Program-made: the position numbers and the translations under genes
The notes under the pieces: generated by a model
Told to the model about the DNA's origin: nothing
The model's database searches: none
What the model saw: the letters and a program-made list of their open reading frames with translations, nothing else
Source: Nothopassalora personata
Taxonomy: Eukaryota > Ascomycota > Dothideomycetes > Mycosphaerellales > Mycosphaerellaceae
DNA length: 64,000 nucleotides
Direction of reading: 5' to 3'
Assembly: GCA_033816765.1 (NCBI GenBank)
Contig: CM066297.1
Location: 1,358,573-1,422,572, forward strand
Shown here: one piece after another, positions 49,984 through 64,000 of the stretch
Layout: each line of letters begins with the position of its first letter
How positions within the stretch are numbered: position 1 is the stretch's first letter

Positions 49984-52571
49984 TTATCGTGTATACTCTG
50001 GTAAGGTGGAGCTCGCTAACGCATTAGCGTGGCTGTCATGGGTAGGACCATACAGCTCGTCATTCTCATACAAAGCAGGTGCCGAAGGTGCGTGAACACT
50101 CGAGGGTCCTGCTTGTTCCGCATCGTCACTGGGTGGTGCGGATGCCTCCATCTGCAGATTTCTCCTCTCCAGTTCCCGCTTGTCGTCGGTCGGCGGCAGC
50201 GTCCCAGTTCTCGATGGCACTGGCGTCAAGGAATTGATGCCCCGTTCCTCGTAAGCTGGGGTGCTCGGCAAGTACGATTGGCCTTCACGTTCCTCGTACA
50301 CTGGTGTCCTTGGCAGAGGTATGCTGCTGGCATAGTCAAGAGGAACGAAAGTAGTGCCGCTGGTAGAAGCAGCAGCCATCATAGGCGGAGGATGAAGCGT
50401 AAAGGCCGGAGGCGCGATGGCATTCGCGAAGGATCCATTCGGCTGCTCGTCCGGTAGGTATGGTGCGCTTGGAGCAGCACCTGCGCTCGCTTGGCCATCG
50501 GCATCAGGTGGCTGACTCGGCAGAAGTCGCTGCTCAGCACGATGTATGCGCTCTTTCTCTGTCAAGCGTGACTCGTCCTCAGGAGCTGGGATCGGTATCG
50601 GCGGAGGAGCAATGTACGCTGGAGCATATCCATTGTAGTTGTGGTAGCCATTCCCGTTCGCCACCGGGTGATGATACCGATCATCATGGGCAGGATGTCC
50701 TTGCTGTGAGTAAGGATGATAGTGGTATTGGTAGTACTGTGGGTCGTAACCATTCTCGTAGCCATACCACTCGTTGCCATAGCAGGTGTTCTCTCCCTCA
50801 TGCTCAGCCTGGTGCTGAGCATCGTACTGGACTGGCAGACTGGCAGGCTGGCGCTGATTCGGCGCCGACGTAGGATCTGTGGTGGGACCTGCCCTCTGCT
50901 TGCCTTTGTCGCGACTCCGCTCGCTATCTTTTGTCCCCACCACAACTTCGAAAGTGCACGACACCACACCCTTATTACGTCGCAAGCCGGCAGTATCGAT
51001 CAAGGGAGTGCCCGATCCCTGGTATGCGGAGCGCCCTCCTCGCTCCACACCGGGGGTGGTCGGACCTTGTATCAAAGTATTGGCCAAGCCGCCAAGGTTG
51101 CCCAAGTTGCGGTCCTGAGTGGAAAGCTTGCCTTGTATGTCAATCACAACCTCGATGTAGTACCTGAAGCTGATCATCGCGCCTGGGACTGTTAATATCG
51201 TCGGAAACTCCTCGGCATCGACATGAACTTTGCCGGTCACCTCTGCTGTTAGTGAATTCGGATCCACAATCAACGGCACCACGGTCTGCGATAAGTCCTT
51301 CCTGAACATATGACTCGACCCGGTTCCCGACAAGGATAGACCGCCAAGACCAGTTGTTGATTTAGGGTAATAGTCCTCGTACCTAGCTTCCTTGCCCTTC
51401 TCTGTTGGTCCCAGTGGGATGGAGGGATGCATGTCGACTCGAGCTTGCCTGTAAAGCGTGATGATCACGCCATGCAGGCTCTTGACATGCTTGATGTGAT
51501 TCACGTGAACCTTGACCGGAATGTGGTCCCCACGAAGACAGCCTCCTTTCAGAGACTCGACAGTGGCATTGATGGTTCGAGTAGTGACAGACGAGTTGCC
51601 GTTGGCCGCCTTCTGGTTGCTGACATCGCTCTGCCCGGGAGAGTTGGCGTTGGACTCGTGCTGGGAAGGACGACCTTGACTGCCGGTGAGGAGGCTGTCA
51701 AAGCTTATCTCACTCGGCGAGGGGCTCTGTAAGCTGCGCTCTCCATTGGCGGGCACACTTGGTGACGAAGAGGTCTGGCTATCACGACGCTCGCTCGATC
51801 CGACTTTGGAATCGCCTTTGCGTCCCAGGCGTTCGCTGTCGACCAGTCGTTTGGCTTGGCTTTTGGCTTTAGTCCGGCGCGAGATGGCTTCCAGCGTAAT
51901 CGTCCTCGCCTTGGGCGGGAGCAGCGTTGAGATGTCTATGCTTTCCACAAAGTATACCTTACGATCGCATTGGATGGTGGGCGAGATGGTCGTGGGCCTC
52001 GTGATGGTGGCCGTTATCATGTAGGATATCGTTCCGCGCTCAAACTGTGGCGGCTCGTCAGCATCAGCGGCACGCGACGTGGCGATGGGATGCACGGGCA
52101 TACAGATATACTGCTGGGCAGATCGCGATCTGGAAACTCGAGATTGAACTCGAACTGGTATGCTCCCTCGCCAAGCTTCCCCTCTCCGCAAAGCACGACC
52201 TCGTCCTCGAACAGCGACGCGAAGCCATTGCCGAAGTACTCGCCCGTCCTGCTGCCTCTGCCTGTTCCCACTTGCGTGCTGTTTGCACGATAGCCACCGG
52301 CGGGCGGACAGCCCGGGTTCTTGTACACCTGCGCATATCCATGCAGACAGACAACCACGTGCGTTACGCGGATCGGTTTCACGACCCGCAAGTGCACCGC
52401 GCCCGTCACTGTCTCGCCTGGGCCGTACTGTTTGTGGACGTCGGGGATTTGGACGTAGAAGTCGGTTACGTTTCGCGTCTTGGAGGCGAAAGGCGATGTA
52501 ATGCGCGAGATCAGGCGTCGTCCGGAGCGCGGCGTGGAGGTTACGGAGGGAGATGGTTCAGGCTGCGGCAT
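49984..52571 (-). CDS. palF: Arrestin-like pH-response regulator PalF/RIM8
   Basis: Two exons: 52571-52104 and 52044-49984; intron 52103-52045 (GTATGC...CAG, CTGAC branch) is phase 0, 842 aa. Arrestin N-domain: DFYVQIPDVHKQYGPGETVT, LRVVKPIRVTHVVVCLHGYA, FEFNLEFPDRDLPSSIS; after the intron FERGTISYMITATITRP. Arrestin C-domain: VESLKGGCLRGDHIPVKVHV, LHGVIITLYRQARVD and FRYYIEVVIDIQGKLS. The last 350 residues are disordered, Tyr/His/Pro-rich, with several P-x-Y motifs. PalF/Rim8 binds the alkaline-pH receptor PalH and recruits ESCRT to start the PacC pathway; ubiquitination and the PalH contact lie in these arrestin domains in known members. Intact. Confidence 0.9.
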
Positions 52572-54262
52572 CCTACCACTGCCGCGCAGTCGCAGTGTGG
52601 CCTACCGATGCGGCGGCCTGAGAGGCAGTGGACCGACGGCCGGCGACATGCGCGTTCGCAGATGGTGCCACGGGTGCGATCCTGCAAGTTATGCTATCAT
52701 GCCAAGGCGGTGGTCGAACGGAGGGCGTCTTGCAGACTTGCAGTGGGAGGGAGGCGAGGGGGAGCTCGTACGTCTGGGCCGAGGGCACGCGCTATGGAAA
52801 CGCATCGTTAGTCGTCTCGTTCGCGCTTCGTGGAGCCGGCGCTGCTTCTTGGGTAGATGCTCAGCGGCGACGCGCAGTGCGTTGGTAGTGTGATAAGAGG
52901 ACCCCAACCAGCTTCGATTGGGGCTGTGCAGAGACACTGGATGCAATGACGTGGAGCATAACGTGACACCCATGCTGGTGTGTGTGTATGTATGTCGTCT
53001 CCATCTTGCGACCGACGGCTGCGCGCAACGACTTCGCGAGTCTGTCTGCCCACACCCACTCTCGCCCACTCGTGCAGTGTATGGGAGAGCACGTCGATTG
53101 CCATATGGTCGAGATATCTCGGGCGTGACAGGCGGGAGTTACTCACCAATCTCGTGATGGAAGAGCCAAGAATGCCAAGTTGGCTCTTATCTACGCACGT
53201 CAGCTCTGTGGCCGTTTGCTTCTTTTCACATCCGCCTGTGCCCTAGAACTAAAAGCGCAAGCGAGCTCCTGCGAAAACGACTGGTGGTGCTCGCTCTGCT
53301 GCTTCTCGAGACCTGCCGCGGGCTCTGGTCAATTGATGGGACGTGGAATAATAGAACAGCACACAAGATCAGACAAGACAAGCTTTGCTTCTACCTGATG
53401 AGGACGGAGGTTAGTTAGAACTAGTCTTGTGCGACCGGAACCTGGCCTGGTTGAGCAACTTTGCATCCTCCTCCACGAATGGGCTCCACGGCACCCACAA
53501 TTCTCAGTGCTGGTGAAACGACGTGTCTTGACTGCCATGATTCCGCTGCTCATCGTGCTGCAGTTACGAAGTAGATACGCTGAACACATGCACGGAAATT
53601 GTTGTATAAGAAACATAGGTAGTATCTATCGACCCTGCTGCCTCAGAGACCTCATCATCAAGACTTGGTTGAAGCTTCCATTCAAGCATAACAACAACAC
53701 GCTGTCACATCCTCGGCATGTCCATGATTCGTAAGTGTCCTGGCCGGGCCAAAAAGTCGGTGGCTCAGACGAAAAAAATGCCTTCTTCCTCGTGAAAACC
53801 TGCTCCGGACTGGGCGGCGGCTTCATAATTCATTCATGACGAGTATCCGCTTCGCCTCGCTTGAGAACAGCTGATCCGAGCCAACCCGGAAGCACAGTAG
53901 ATGCATCATGTAGCAATTTTTGGAAATCGCCGAGTTGAGTATTGCAATGTACCTACTGAAACACATCGTCAGCAGGCTCACACATGGGAACCCAGATGGC
54001 ATATCCTCGGCCTTGGCTCAAACCGTGTCACTGCAACAGAATGAACAACAGGTGCACATCTGTCGCTATGATGGGTTCACCAGCTCCAAGCCGACAGCCG
54101 TGAGCTTCGAATGAGGGGCATTGCAGCTCTCGCGACAGATGTGCTTAGAAATTCGTCATCAAGGTAAACATATACAATGAAGCCGACTTCCTCTTTATAC
54201 ATCTTCCGTGCAGTACACAGCGACTTCCGTACCATATTCCACCCCAGCAGATCAAAGCAATC
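52572..54262. other. Intergenic, nothing recognised
   Basis: 1.7 kb between the divergent PalF and GST genes, expected to hold both promoters. No domain-bearing frame; a few scattered short repeats (TGTGTGTATGTATG near 52979-52993). Confidence 0.35.
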
Positions 54263-55138
54263 ATGTCCACCGACTTCTACCTCGAAGGCACTCCAGATGA
54301 TGTCAAGAACGCAAAGGGTCTTCACTTGCTCACGCAGAACACGCCAAATGGACAGGCTGTGCAGATCTTTCTCGAGGAACTGAAAGATGCATACGGCACC
54401 GAGTGGACCACCACTCTGATCGACATCAGCACCAACGAGCAGAAGAAAGATTGGTTCTTGAAGCTCGATCCCAACGGTGACATCCCTACTACCACCTCCT
54501 CACTCACCCGTCCGACCCTCACACTGACGCCCGCCCAGGCCGCATCCCCGTCCTCGTCGACAACACGCAAAGTCCCCCCTTCACCGTCCACGAGACCTCG
54601 GCCGAACTCTTCTACCTCCTCAAATTCGCCGACAAACAGGATAAATTCGGTTTCACCAACGACCTCGAGAGGAACCAGGCGTTGCAGTGGACGTTTTTCT
54701 GGCACGGTTCCGGAGCTCCCTACCAAGGCCAAGTCAATCACTTCACCCGCGCCGCGCCGGAGAAGATTCCATACGCGATTGACAGATTTAAGAACGAGAC
54801 GCTGAGAGTGTTTGGGGTGCTGGAGATTCATCTGTCGGGAAAGTATACGGGTGAGGTGAAGGAGTATCTTGCGGGCAATGGGAAGGGGAAGTATAGGTAA
54901 GTTGTCTCTGGGTCTTTGTATGAGAGAGAGAGAGAGACAGAGGTGGGTGACGGAGTGATGCTGATTTCAGTGCAGTGTTGCGGACATCAAGACGTGGCCA
55001 TGGGTGAAGAACTGGGAGAGAAGTGGGTTTACGAAGGAACAGGTGCAGGAGTTCCCGCATTTGTTGAAGTGGATCGATCGTATTGCCGAAAGACCGGCGG
55101 TGCAGAGGGGGATTGGGGAGAGTTATGTTAAGAAGTAA
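54263..55138 (+). CDS. Glutathione S-transferase, Ure2/nu-class type
   Basis: Three exons: 54263-54476, 54539-54896, 54976-55138; introns GTGACA...CAG and GTAAGT...GCAG keep frame, giving 244 aa. The N-terminal thioredoxin fold has LLTQNTPNGQAVQIFLEEL, the TPNG loop that contacts glutathione in Ure2/YghU-type enzymes, then LDPNGRIPVLVD (cis-Pro) and the substrate-binding HETSAELFYLL. The helical C-domain includes WTFFWHGSGAPYQGQVNHF and IKTWPWVKNWERSG. Proteins of this class act as glutathione transferases or disulfide-bond oxidoreductases; the prion/nitrogen-regulator function of yeast Ure2 needs an N-terminal extension absent here. Confidence 0.88.
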
Positions 55139-55532
55139 GCAATTCAGTGCGGTTGCAGAAGATGAGGAGAGAGTGGCCAACGAGAAGCATAGAGCCAAGC
55201 TTTGAAGTATTGAAGTCCTACCGACATCGTGGTCTTCACGAGACCGTGAGGGCTCTTACTTCGCTATCAGCAAAGGTAGTGTGTATCAGAGCCCTGCGCA
55301 TCGCATCACCGTTCAGTCAAATCGGATCACTTGGCAGTGCTGTTGGCATACCCGTCGTCTCTGCTCGGCGTTGAGCATGAAACGGAAGCGCCGCCAGCAT
55401 CTCGCGCCTGAATCAGCTTCCTTAGTGAATCTCATCGACAACTGCGTTCAGCTCATGCGTGCCAGTAACGTTCTTGTCATCGTTGCTTCACGCCTTATTC
55501 TCATCTCCTAAACATCCTCGCCCAGCAATTCC
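55139..55532. other. Spacer between convergent GST and E2-containing genes
   Basis: Includes the pre-duplication 3' coding end of the E2 gene (55508-55532). Otherwise nothing recognised. Confidence 0.4.
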
Positions 55533-58500
55533 TCACGCCACTCGTCCTTGGTCTTGGCGGCGTGACGACGACAGAACTCCTGCACCTCCTCCGCATACTC
55601 GACCTGGTGGTGATGATAACCGAGGGTAGCAGTGGTGTTGACAACCGAGGGTAGCAGTGGTGTTGACTGGATCGCTGGTCTCAGCCTGGAGAAGAAGACC
55701 GTAGATGGTGTCGAGCACGGTAGTCAGGGATGTATCAGAGGTCCAGTCGCGGGACAGCAGGGCGTGGCAGATCGGGCCATGAGCAGTACCGTTTGGATGC
55801 TTGATCTTCGTCACAAATCTCGCCTCGCAGGGATGAGTAGGGAAATTCTCGCCCATGTGTAGGTAGAGCATGAAGGTGCCCTCAGAGTAGGGGCTGCCGT
55901 CCGGACCCTGGAGGACGATCTTCCAGAAGGACATGTCGGACTCGCTGACGTTAGACATCGTAGCCTCGATCAGCACTGATTGCCGACATGCGATTGATCT
56001 CCGTCATGATTCTCGAAGTGCGAAGGTTGCCACGAGCGCTACCTTGCTGCAAACAAGCTGCTGGACGACGAGAGTGCATCGCAGTGAGCCGCACGAACGA
56101 GTCGTTGAGGTTCGGGTGGGCTCTGCCCGCAGGGTAGTCGTTGGCTGTTGCGGGAGTGACGTTGGCGTGATATCGAGCATTTGCGAATCGGCAGATGTAT
56201 TGCAGCTGGTTCCGGGCGATGCCTGATGGCAGGGTAATGGCTGGACGCTGTGAGAGTGACAGTACTGGCTCTAGCGCACAGATCATCATGGCGCTCTCCA
56301 GTGACTGGGGATGGAAGCGGAAGCATCCCAGCTGGTAAGACAGCGTCCTTAAATCGAGATTGTCGTCTCCACCGAGCAGGATCGAATCGACAGCAATGCC
56401 ATCCCGCATCATAGCAAAGGCCACATCGTGCGCGAGGTTGGACTCTGACTTCGTGTCTGCACCATCCGAGAGCACAATCACGCGCTTCTTTGCATTTGGC
56501 CAGCGATTGGCACACTGCTGGATTTGGTCGCGGCACAGCTCCAATGCATCCCACAAAGCCGTGTCGCCTATGGCCTGAAGCCGCGAGACTGCCTTGCGGA
56601 AGTTCTCAAGAATGTGGCTGATGGGTTGAGCGACGGTGGCCTTCTCTGCGAATGAGATGAGACCGACGTGCGTGTTGGTGTTATAAGCGATGAGGCGGTT
56701 GATGAGCGCTTCGAACATTTGCTAGAACAGAAAGGAATTAGTTATACTGCAGGGCTAGGTGATGTTGGCTCGAAAAGCAGCGTAAACGGTAAAGGGAGAC
56801 GCGTCGTGCAACGCATGTCTCGCGCCCCACCGCTGTCTATGTTACGTACCTTGAGCACATCCATTCGGGTGAGCTTGACAGCCTCTTTCTTGGCGGTCTT
56901 CGCCCGAATATTGCCAACCTGAACTTTTAAGACCAGTGGCTTCGTGTTCGTTCTAAAGATGTCGTTGGACGTGGTCATACTATGCAGTGGCTCGTCCGAT
57001 AGGCAGCCATGACAGTGCTCGCGTGTCAACAGAGTCGCGAGAGACCAACTTGAGTCGCGCGGATGGCCTACACAACAGGAGTATGTTAGCTCGGGAATAT
57101 CATGCGAGAGTGGAGAGCGAAGCGTTGCTCGAATCGTACGTCTCGTACGCTCGACCGTGGCCCAGAAAGCATTGATCGATGCCAATCACGGACCTGAGAG
57201 AAGCCCATCGCCATTGCTCGTCAAGTCAGTCCAGACCTGTCTCTCTCTCGCAATAGGCGAGCTGTTATTGGCAAATTTGTGGCGCCAGTATCGCCAAATG
57301 ATACTGCCCAGAGTGTTGGTGGTGTCCTTGCTGATCCAGTAGGAGAAAGAAACCTGCCCGAAATCATCGTAAACCTTGATCAGAACCTAAACAGAAGCGC
57401 GTTTCTATACTCGAAACCACGTGGCAATGGCTCAGCAGCTACTGTTGAGCTGGAGATGCCGCGCGCAGGTGTCAGACGGACTGTGCCCTCTACCTTTGGA
57501 TTTACTCGCCACCTCTGAGGAAGCGGTCGCTACGGCATTGCCTGAGCTGACCACCATATCAGCCTCATCTGCTATCCGAATTGTGATCTGGTCCCCACTC
57601 TGCACGCCTCTCGACTCGGCAGTCACGGTTGATGGCAGAAGCTTGTCTCCATTGGCACGGACCAGCTGAAAGATCTGGAAACGCGCCTTCAATCCGCGGC
57701 ACGCAACCTTGTACAGATCGTTGATTGAGAAGGACTTCGGCATAGTGCGGGAAATGTGCCATTGCGACTGACGAAGGTCAGCTTCAGAGACCCGAACATG
57801 AAGTGGAAGGCCGAGCCAGAAGCGACTGGCGAAGGCAATATGTCCTTGCCCTCGATCCACTCTTGAGCCTTGGCAGAGACAGCCTCGTTCACGGTGAGAT
57901 TCGTGTCTGCCTAGAAGAATAGTCAGTAAGTAATAAGCAATATAGGAGAAGAGTCATGCTATCGTGCCCGAGCTAGCAACGTCTCTCAGCACACCCCTCT
58001 AGGGCACTGCTGATGTGTGGTGCTGTCGCCGTTCAAGACAGCTTGGCCACCGCGAGACTTTACCAGCTTAGACACGAGTGTATGCACTCAGTAGGATTCT
58101 GACCAGTTCCAAGCCGTGCATGGGGCTTGATTTGCGTCCGACAGCGAACCATTGTTCGATAGCTGACCGAGAGTAGGTGTGACCATCGCTCGGCTTGACT
58201 GCTTCGGTGAGCAAACCGTAAGAGACGGGGCACATGATCTCGTCTGGCACATCGGTAAGTGCTGTCGGAAGTGAAGGGAGTTGGTGTGGCGCAGATCCCG
58301 ACGGAATCGCCTCCCCAAGTGACCACTTCCACTTTCGACAGATCTCAGGCTCGGCAGAGGCACGGAACAGCAGGAAGTCTGTCAGTCCTTGTTCGTGCGT
58401 TGTCAGACCAGCAAACAACATCTTGAGCTTGTCCAGTGATGAGACCAGTGCGGCGAGACCCAGCCGCCCAGATGTATGGTGCTGTCGCGCCTCTAGGTCG

Positions 58501-59272
58501 GTGTGCTCCTTGACAATACTGCCAGAAAGAGCCACACGAAGCAGCTCCAGTACCTGCGTAGCGATAGAGCGACGACGGGAGGTGCGCGCCTCAGAGACCA
58601 TGGCGACCATGTCAGAGAACGACTCGTGGTTCGAGAGGTAGTCCTTCATGTCATCGAAGGTTGGTTTGGCATAGAATTCTGGCTCCACGATAGCCTGTGC
58701 GGTGACCTGATCGACCTCTTCCGCGAAAGGGACGTCATCGTTGACTTCCTCGAAGTCGGTCTTGAGCCGCATACTAGAGCTCGTGTCAACGCAGAAAATG
58801 AGAATCTCATCTGGTTCTTGGAGGCGCTTCACAGCGAGGGAGCCTCCGAGCATATCGAGGACTGCCGAGCCATCATGCTGATAAACCTGCAACAATGGAG
58901 CTAGTATCTGCTCGAGAACGGGCTCGTTTATCGTCTCTGCGCCGTGCTGTGGTCTGAAGATCTCGGACGATTGACCTGGAGCCGAGCACGGCAACTGGCC
59001 AGTGTGGACATGTCTCCTGGCCATCCCGTCGTGAAGGTGAGTCTTGTACGATGCTCAGCACCGGTCTTGAGGCGGAGGCGTTGTCAGCTACGATCGTCCT
59101 CGCGGAAAGATGTTGTCGAGAAGGCTTTAGCACGCTTCGATCTTGCAAAGAGCTTGATGAGTATTTGTGTACTTACACACTGCAGTCTACCGTAACTTGT
59201 GAGAGTTCCACTCGTTGTTTGCAATCCGGGCGTACTCGTATCCCCACCTCCACTTGCCATGTTCCGAGCCAT
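55533..59272 (-). CDS. Multidomain ubiquitination protein: vWA with inserted U-box and Ubl-like segments, C-terminal E2
   Basis: Eight exons fit in frame: 59272-59177, 59042-58104, 57910-57773, 57734-57513, 57386-57194, 57067-56850, 56721-55988, 55944-55533 (983 aa). A first vWA strand with MIDAS DTSSS (about 118-122) is followed by a U-box (about 297-365: DEIMCPVSYGLLTEAV, DGHTYSRSAIEQWF), a ubiquitin-like segment (about 375-455), an uncharacterised YDDFGQVSFSYWIS region, then the rest of a vWA domain (KQMFEALINRLIAYNTNTHV; GDTALWDAL; IVLSDGADT). The end is an E2 fold (SFWKIVLQGPDGSPY; HPN; catalytic Cys about 906 in GPIC; LTTVLDTIYGLL). The 38-nt intron 57772-57735, the 43-nt intron 55987-55945 and the exon 57734-57513 donor are the weakest calls. 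A 25-bp duplication alters the E2 C-terminus. Confidence 0.72.
55618..55667. repeat. 25-bp perfect tandem duplication in the E2 coding exon
   Basis: Units 55618-55642 and 55643-55667 are identical. Because 25 is not a multiple of three, the second copy shifts the frame after DPVNTTATLG; with one copy the frame would run to TAG 55510-55508 with a normal E2 C-terminal helix. Confidence 0.9.
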
Positions 59273-60399
59273 GAGCGATGGTCGAACGTACCCGAGACCA
59301 CGACCGAACGGCGGACGATATGTTGTCGCATAGCTTGTCTTTTCCTGATCCGACCTAGCCTGCTGAAGCGAAGCCGGGATATAGCCTATGTACTGTACTG
59401 TAGCTCACGCCATTGTGGTTGCACAGCCACGAGGCAACCTCTTGAACATTGGCAAGTGGCCGCAGAAACGCTGTCGAAGGATGGGTGGCGGGCAAGTCGA
59501 GCACTTCCCATGTACAGCAGTATCTCGACCACGTGTCCTTGATCTATCATAGTTGTCCCGCCCGTATCGAAAGAAAAGATGCAAGACAGATCGCCACTGC
59601 GTTCATAGTGTAACCTTAACACCGACCGACGTAATGCCCCGCACTGTGCCGGGTCTTGATGCCATAAGCGATCCATCACAAGCAGGAGGTCAACACGAGA
59701 AAGATGTTCACGAGAAGCACGGAGGCACGAGCTGCCGTTAGCGCAGTCTGTAGCCGCGACCGCCACAGCCATCATCTTGGCTGTTCATCATACTTGTGAT
59801 ACCAAAGCTATTTCTGTCCTTGGAAGATGAGTTTCATTGGTTGATATGCAGGTACGTTGGAATGACGGGTTGCCGCGCTGCTGCGGCGAAAGCAAGAGGG
59901 TCCACAGCGCCAGCGGACAACAAGGAAAAAAAGTTATCGAATGCACTCAAGATAGCAGCACTAGGGAAAGGCTGCAAGGCTCGCGTACACGTGGACGCCG
60001 GCAGATGTAACATTGTTAGCTAGCAGCAGCAGCAGCAGCAGCAGCATCTGGCACCTGAGTGGCAGATAGGGGTCTGCACAGTGGGGGGGCGTGTGAGAGA
60101 AGGTCATTCGTTGGCGGGCGGCCTTCTGAAACTGGCAACCCTGACCTGCTGGAAGCTCTGCTCATAAACTCTGCACCCGCACCGCACCACCAGCGCCATC
60201 TTCGTCTCACACACACATCCCCCAAGGCACCGCCATCCACCAATTTCTCCCCTGATCTGCATCTCTTGCGTGCACATTTCCGTCACACTCGCTCTTACGA
60301 CTGTTCACGACTTCAACCAGCACACCGACCCAGCGACTGTGCCAGCTTCACGCGATCCACGAACACCTTTCCTATCTTTTGCTTCAAGCTGCCGCAATC
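59273..60399. other. Divergent intergenic region
   Basis: Shared upstream region of the vWA/U-box/E2 gene and GFA1. A CAG repeat of about eight units lies at 60022-60046; pyrimidine- and CA-rich DNA near 60180-60399 looks like the GFA1 5' UTR. Confidence 0.4.
60022..60046. repeat. CAG trinucleotide repeat
   Basis: About eight AGC/CAG units in noncoding DNA upstream of GFA1. Confidence 0.9.
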
Positions 60400-62819
<2,420 letters not shown>

Positions 62820-62881
62820 GAAGATACAGATAAAGCGGCTTTGAAAGCATTGAGATGATATAGATATTGACAGAGGGTTAC

Positions 62882-64000
62882 TCAGCTGGAGTTCTGAGTT
62901 GTAGCACTAGATTTTGGAACGGACTGGACAGCGAAGGTCACGAGTTGGTGAATATCTCTGCAAGTAGACAGAGCATTGTGCTCGATGATGAATTGCAGCT
63001 TGTTTGCATCTAGTCCCCTGTCCCTATCGAGCGGCCGAGTCGCCAAGAGCTCTTCGAGCGCTGTGCCGCAGATAGCAGCCCAACGTCGTGGACTCTGCAT
63101 CGATAGTGGAGTCCCTTTAGTCACATGCACGCCGACCTCAAAGCTCGCCTGCCAACCCATCGCGGAAATCTCAGACATGGTGTCAGATCTGCCCGGTGGG
63201 CGTTACTTCCGCTGATGATGGCACGATGGAGAGTGCAAGAGATACAAATGCCGCAAGCTGAGGCTCTGACAGTTTACAGGAGTCCTTGCAGACACCATTT
63301 ACGACCGTCATCTCCAACAGACTCCAGGATTTCGTGATCAGCCTGGCCGAAGCGGTACCCGTCACGACCGCGCCTTGAAATCGAATAAGACACAGCGCGA
63401 CGCAAGGCTCAGGCTTTTCTTCGTTGCTGGGAAGCGATCAGTATCCTCACGGGTCAGTCCATGGCAGTAAAACCGGAAGTGCGTCTCCTCTTACAGGTGC
63501 TCCATTAATTCAATCGTCTCAAATGTGGAGACAGCAGAGACGGGATCTTTGCGCTGTCGAGTCTGGACTCTAGCTTTGGTTGGGCTTCGGATTATAGCCT
63601 CTTCACCGTGGAGATATATGCTGAACTCTCGAGGTTCTTGGTCGAGAGAGCAGAGAGCTTACATTATATCATTTCTCAATCCCACGACCTGTACCACCCG
63701 TCCCTGGGGAAGAAGCATACTATAAATCCTGCGATGAGTTGAGTCGGTGAGAGGGGAGATGAGACAATGCTGGAAGACTTACCTTGATGGGTATTGGATC
63801 GTCAGAGCTACGTCTCGCCAAGTGTTGCTGAAGTCGAACGTTCGAGGGCTCGAGTTTCTGTGCACATCTGTCCCTCTGCGCCAGGTCGGAATGGCTTGGA
63901 TACTCTCGCAAGCCCAGGGATCGACTTGCTGCCCGCTGGTCCTTGTTGATGAAGATGGTGTGAGGCTCGTGTGACTCCCAGAAGGTCTTTCACTGCGGAG
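62882..64000 (-). CDS. Uncharacterised multi-exon protein, 5' partial at the right edge
   Basis: A chain of exons fits in frame: about 63984-63783, 63703-63663, 63620-63495, 63426-63207 and 63169-62882, ending at TGA 62882-62884. Introns are GT-AG of 79, 42, 68 and 37 nt. Text includes FWESHEPHTIFINKDQRAAS, LREYPSHSDLAQRDRCAQKL, GRVVQVVGLRND (beta-like), RFQGAVVTGTASARLITKSW, AFVSLALSIVPSSAE and WAAICGTALEELLATRPLDR. No known domain recognised. The 5' exons lie beyond base 64000 or in the last few bases. It converges on GFA1 with only 62 bp between stops. The exon chain is inferred by eye; the two last exons are the best supported. Confidence 0.5.

Overview
The window is nuclear DNA of a filamentous ascomycete, most likely a Dothideomycete (inference). 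The evidence is short GT-AG introns (about 36-140 nt, often with CTAAC or CTGAC branch sites), fungal-specific families (PalF/RIM8, a hybrid histidine kinase, tannase, DUF3431, fungal STAND N-terminal proteins, a PTH11/rhodopsin-like receptor), and a transposon peppered with TAG/TAA stops in one unbroken frame, as repeat-induced point mutation (RIP) produces.

Left part (1-20.2 kb): a 5'-partial hAT-derived protein; two fungal STAND N-terminal genes plus a decayed tandem fragment; mitoribosomal mS41 diverging from a CDK7/Kin28 kinase; a decayed cysteine-rich protein gene; a secreted type-B carboxylesterase; an uncharacterised gene with an internal stop; a Pch2/TRIP13 AAA+ ATPase; and a DUF3431 membrane-anchored protein.

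Middle (20.2-28.9 kb): a nested transposon. A RIP-degraded pogo/Fot1-type DNA transposon is split by a young Ty3/gypsy chromodomain retrotransposon (20611-27346; identical 158-bp LTRs, TTGCC target duplication, intact gag and pol, a canonical -1 frameshift site, a self-priming type primer site). Between pol and the 3' LTR, on the opposite strand, is a spliced gene of six coding exons encoding a 123-aa protein with a Zn2Cys6-like cysteine array. Its introns resemble one another. This is the most unusual object in the window.

Right part (29-64 kb): a CSC1/OSCA channel, a tannase/feruloyl esterase, the wreck of a CmcJ/AsaB-type oxygenase beside a 5'-truncated P450 (possibly a dead metabolite cluster), a PTH11-like receptor, a small secreted cysteine-rich protein, a dienelactone hydrolase, THOC5 with an in-frame downstream coding extension, a GAF-hybrid histidine kinase, a small two-exon gene, PalF, a Ure2-like GST, an unusual polypeptide combining vWA, U-box, ubiquitin-like and E2 segments, glutamine:fructose-6-phosphate aminotransferase (GFA1), and a 5'-partial multi-exon gene at the right edge.

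Most host genes are unrelated housekeeping or accessory functions with no obvious operon-like logic. Exon structures were derived by eye from frame and splice consensus, without transcript data.
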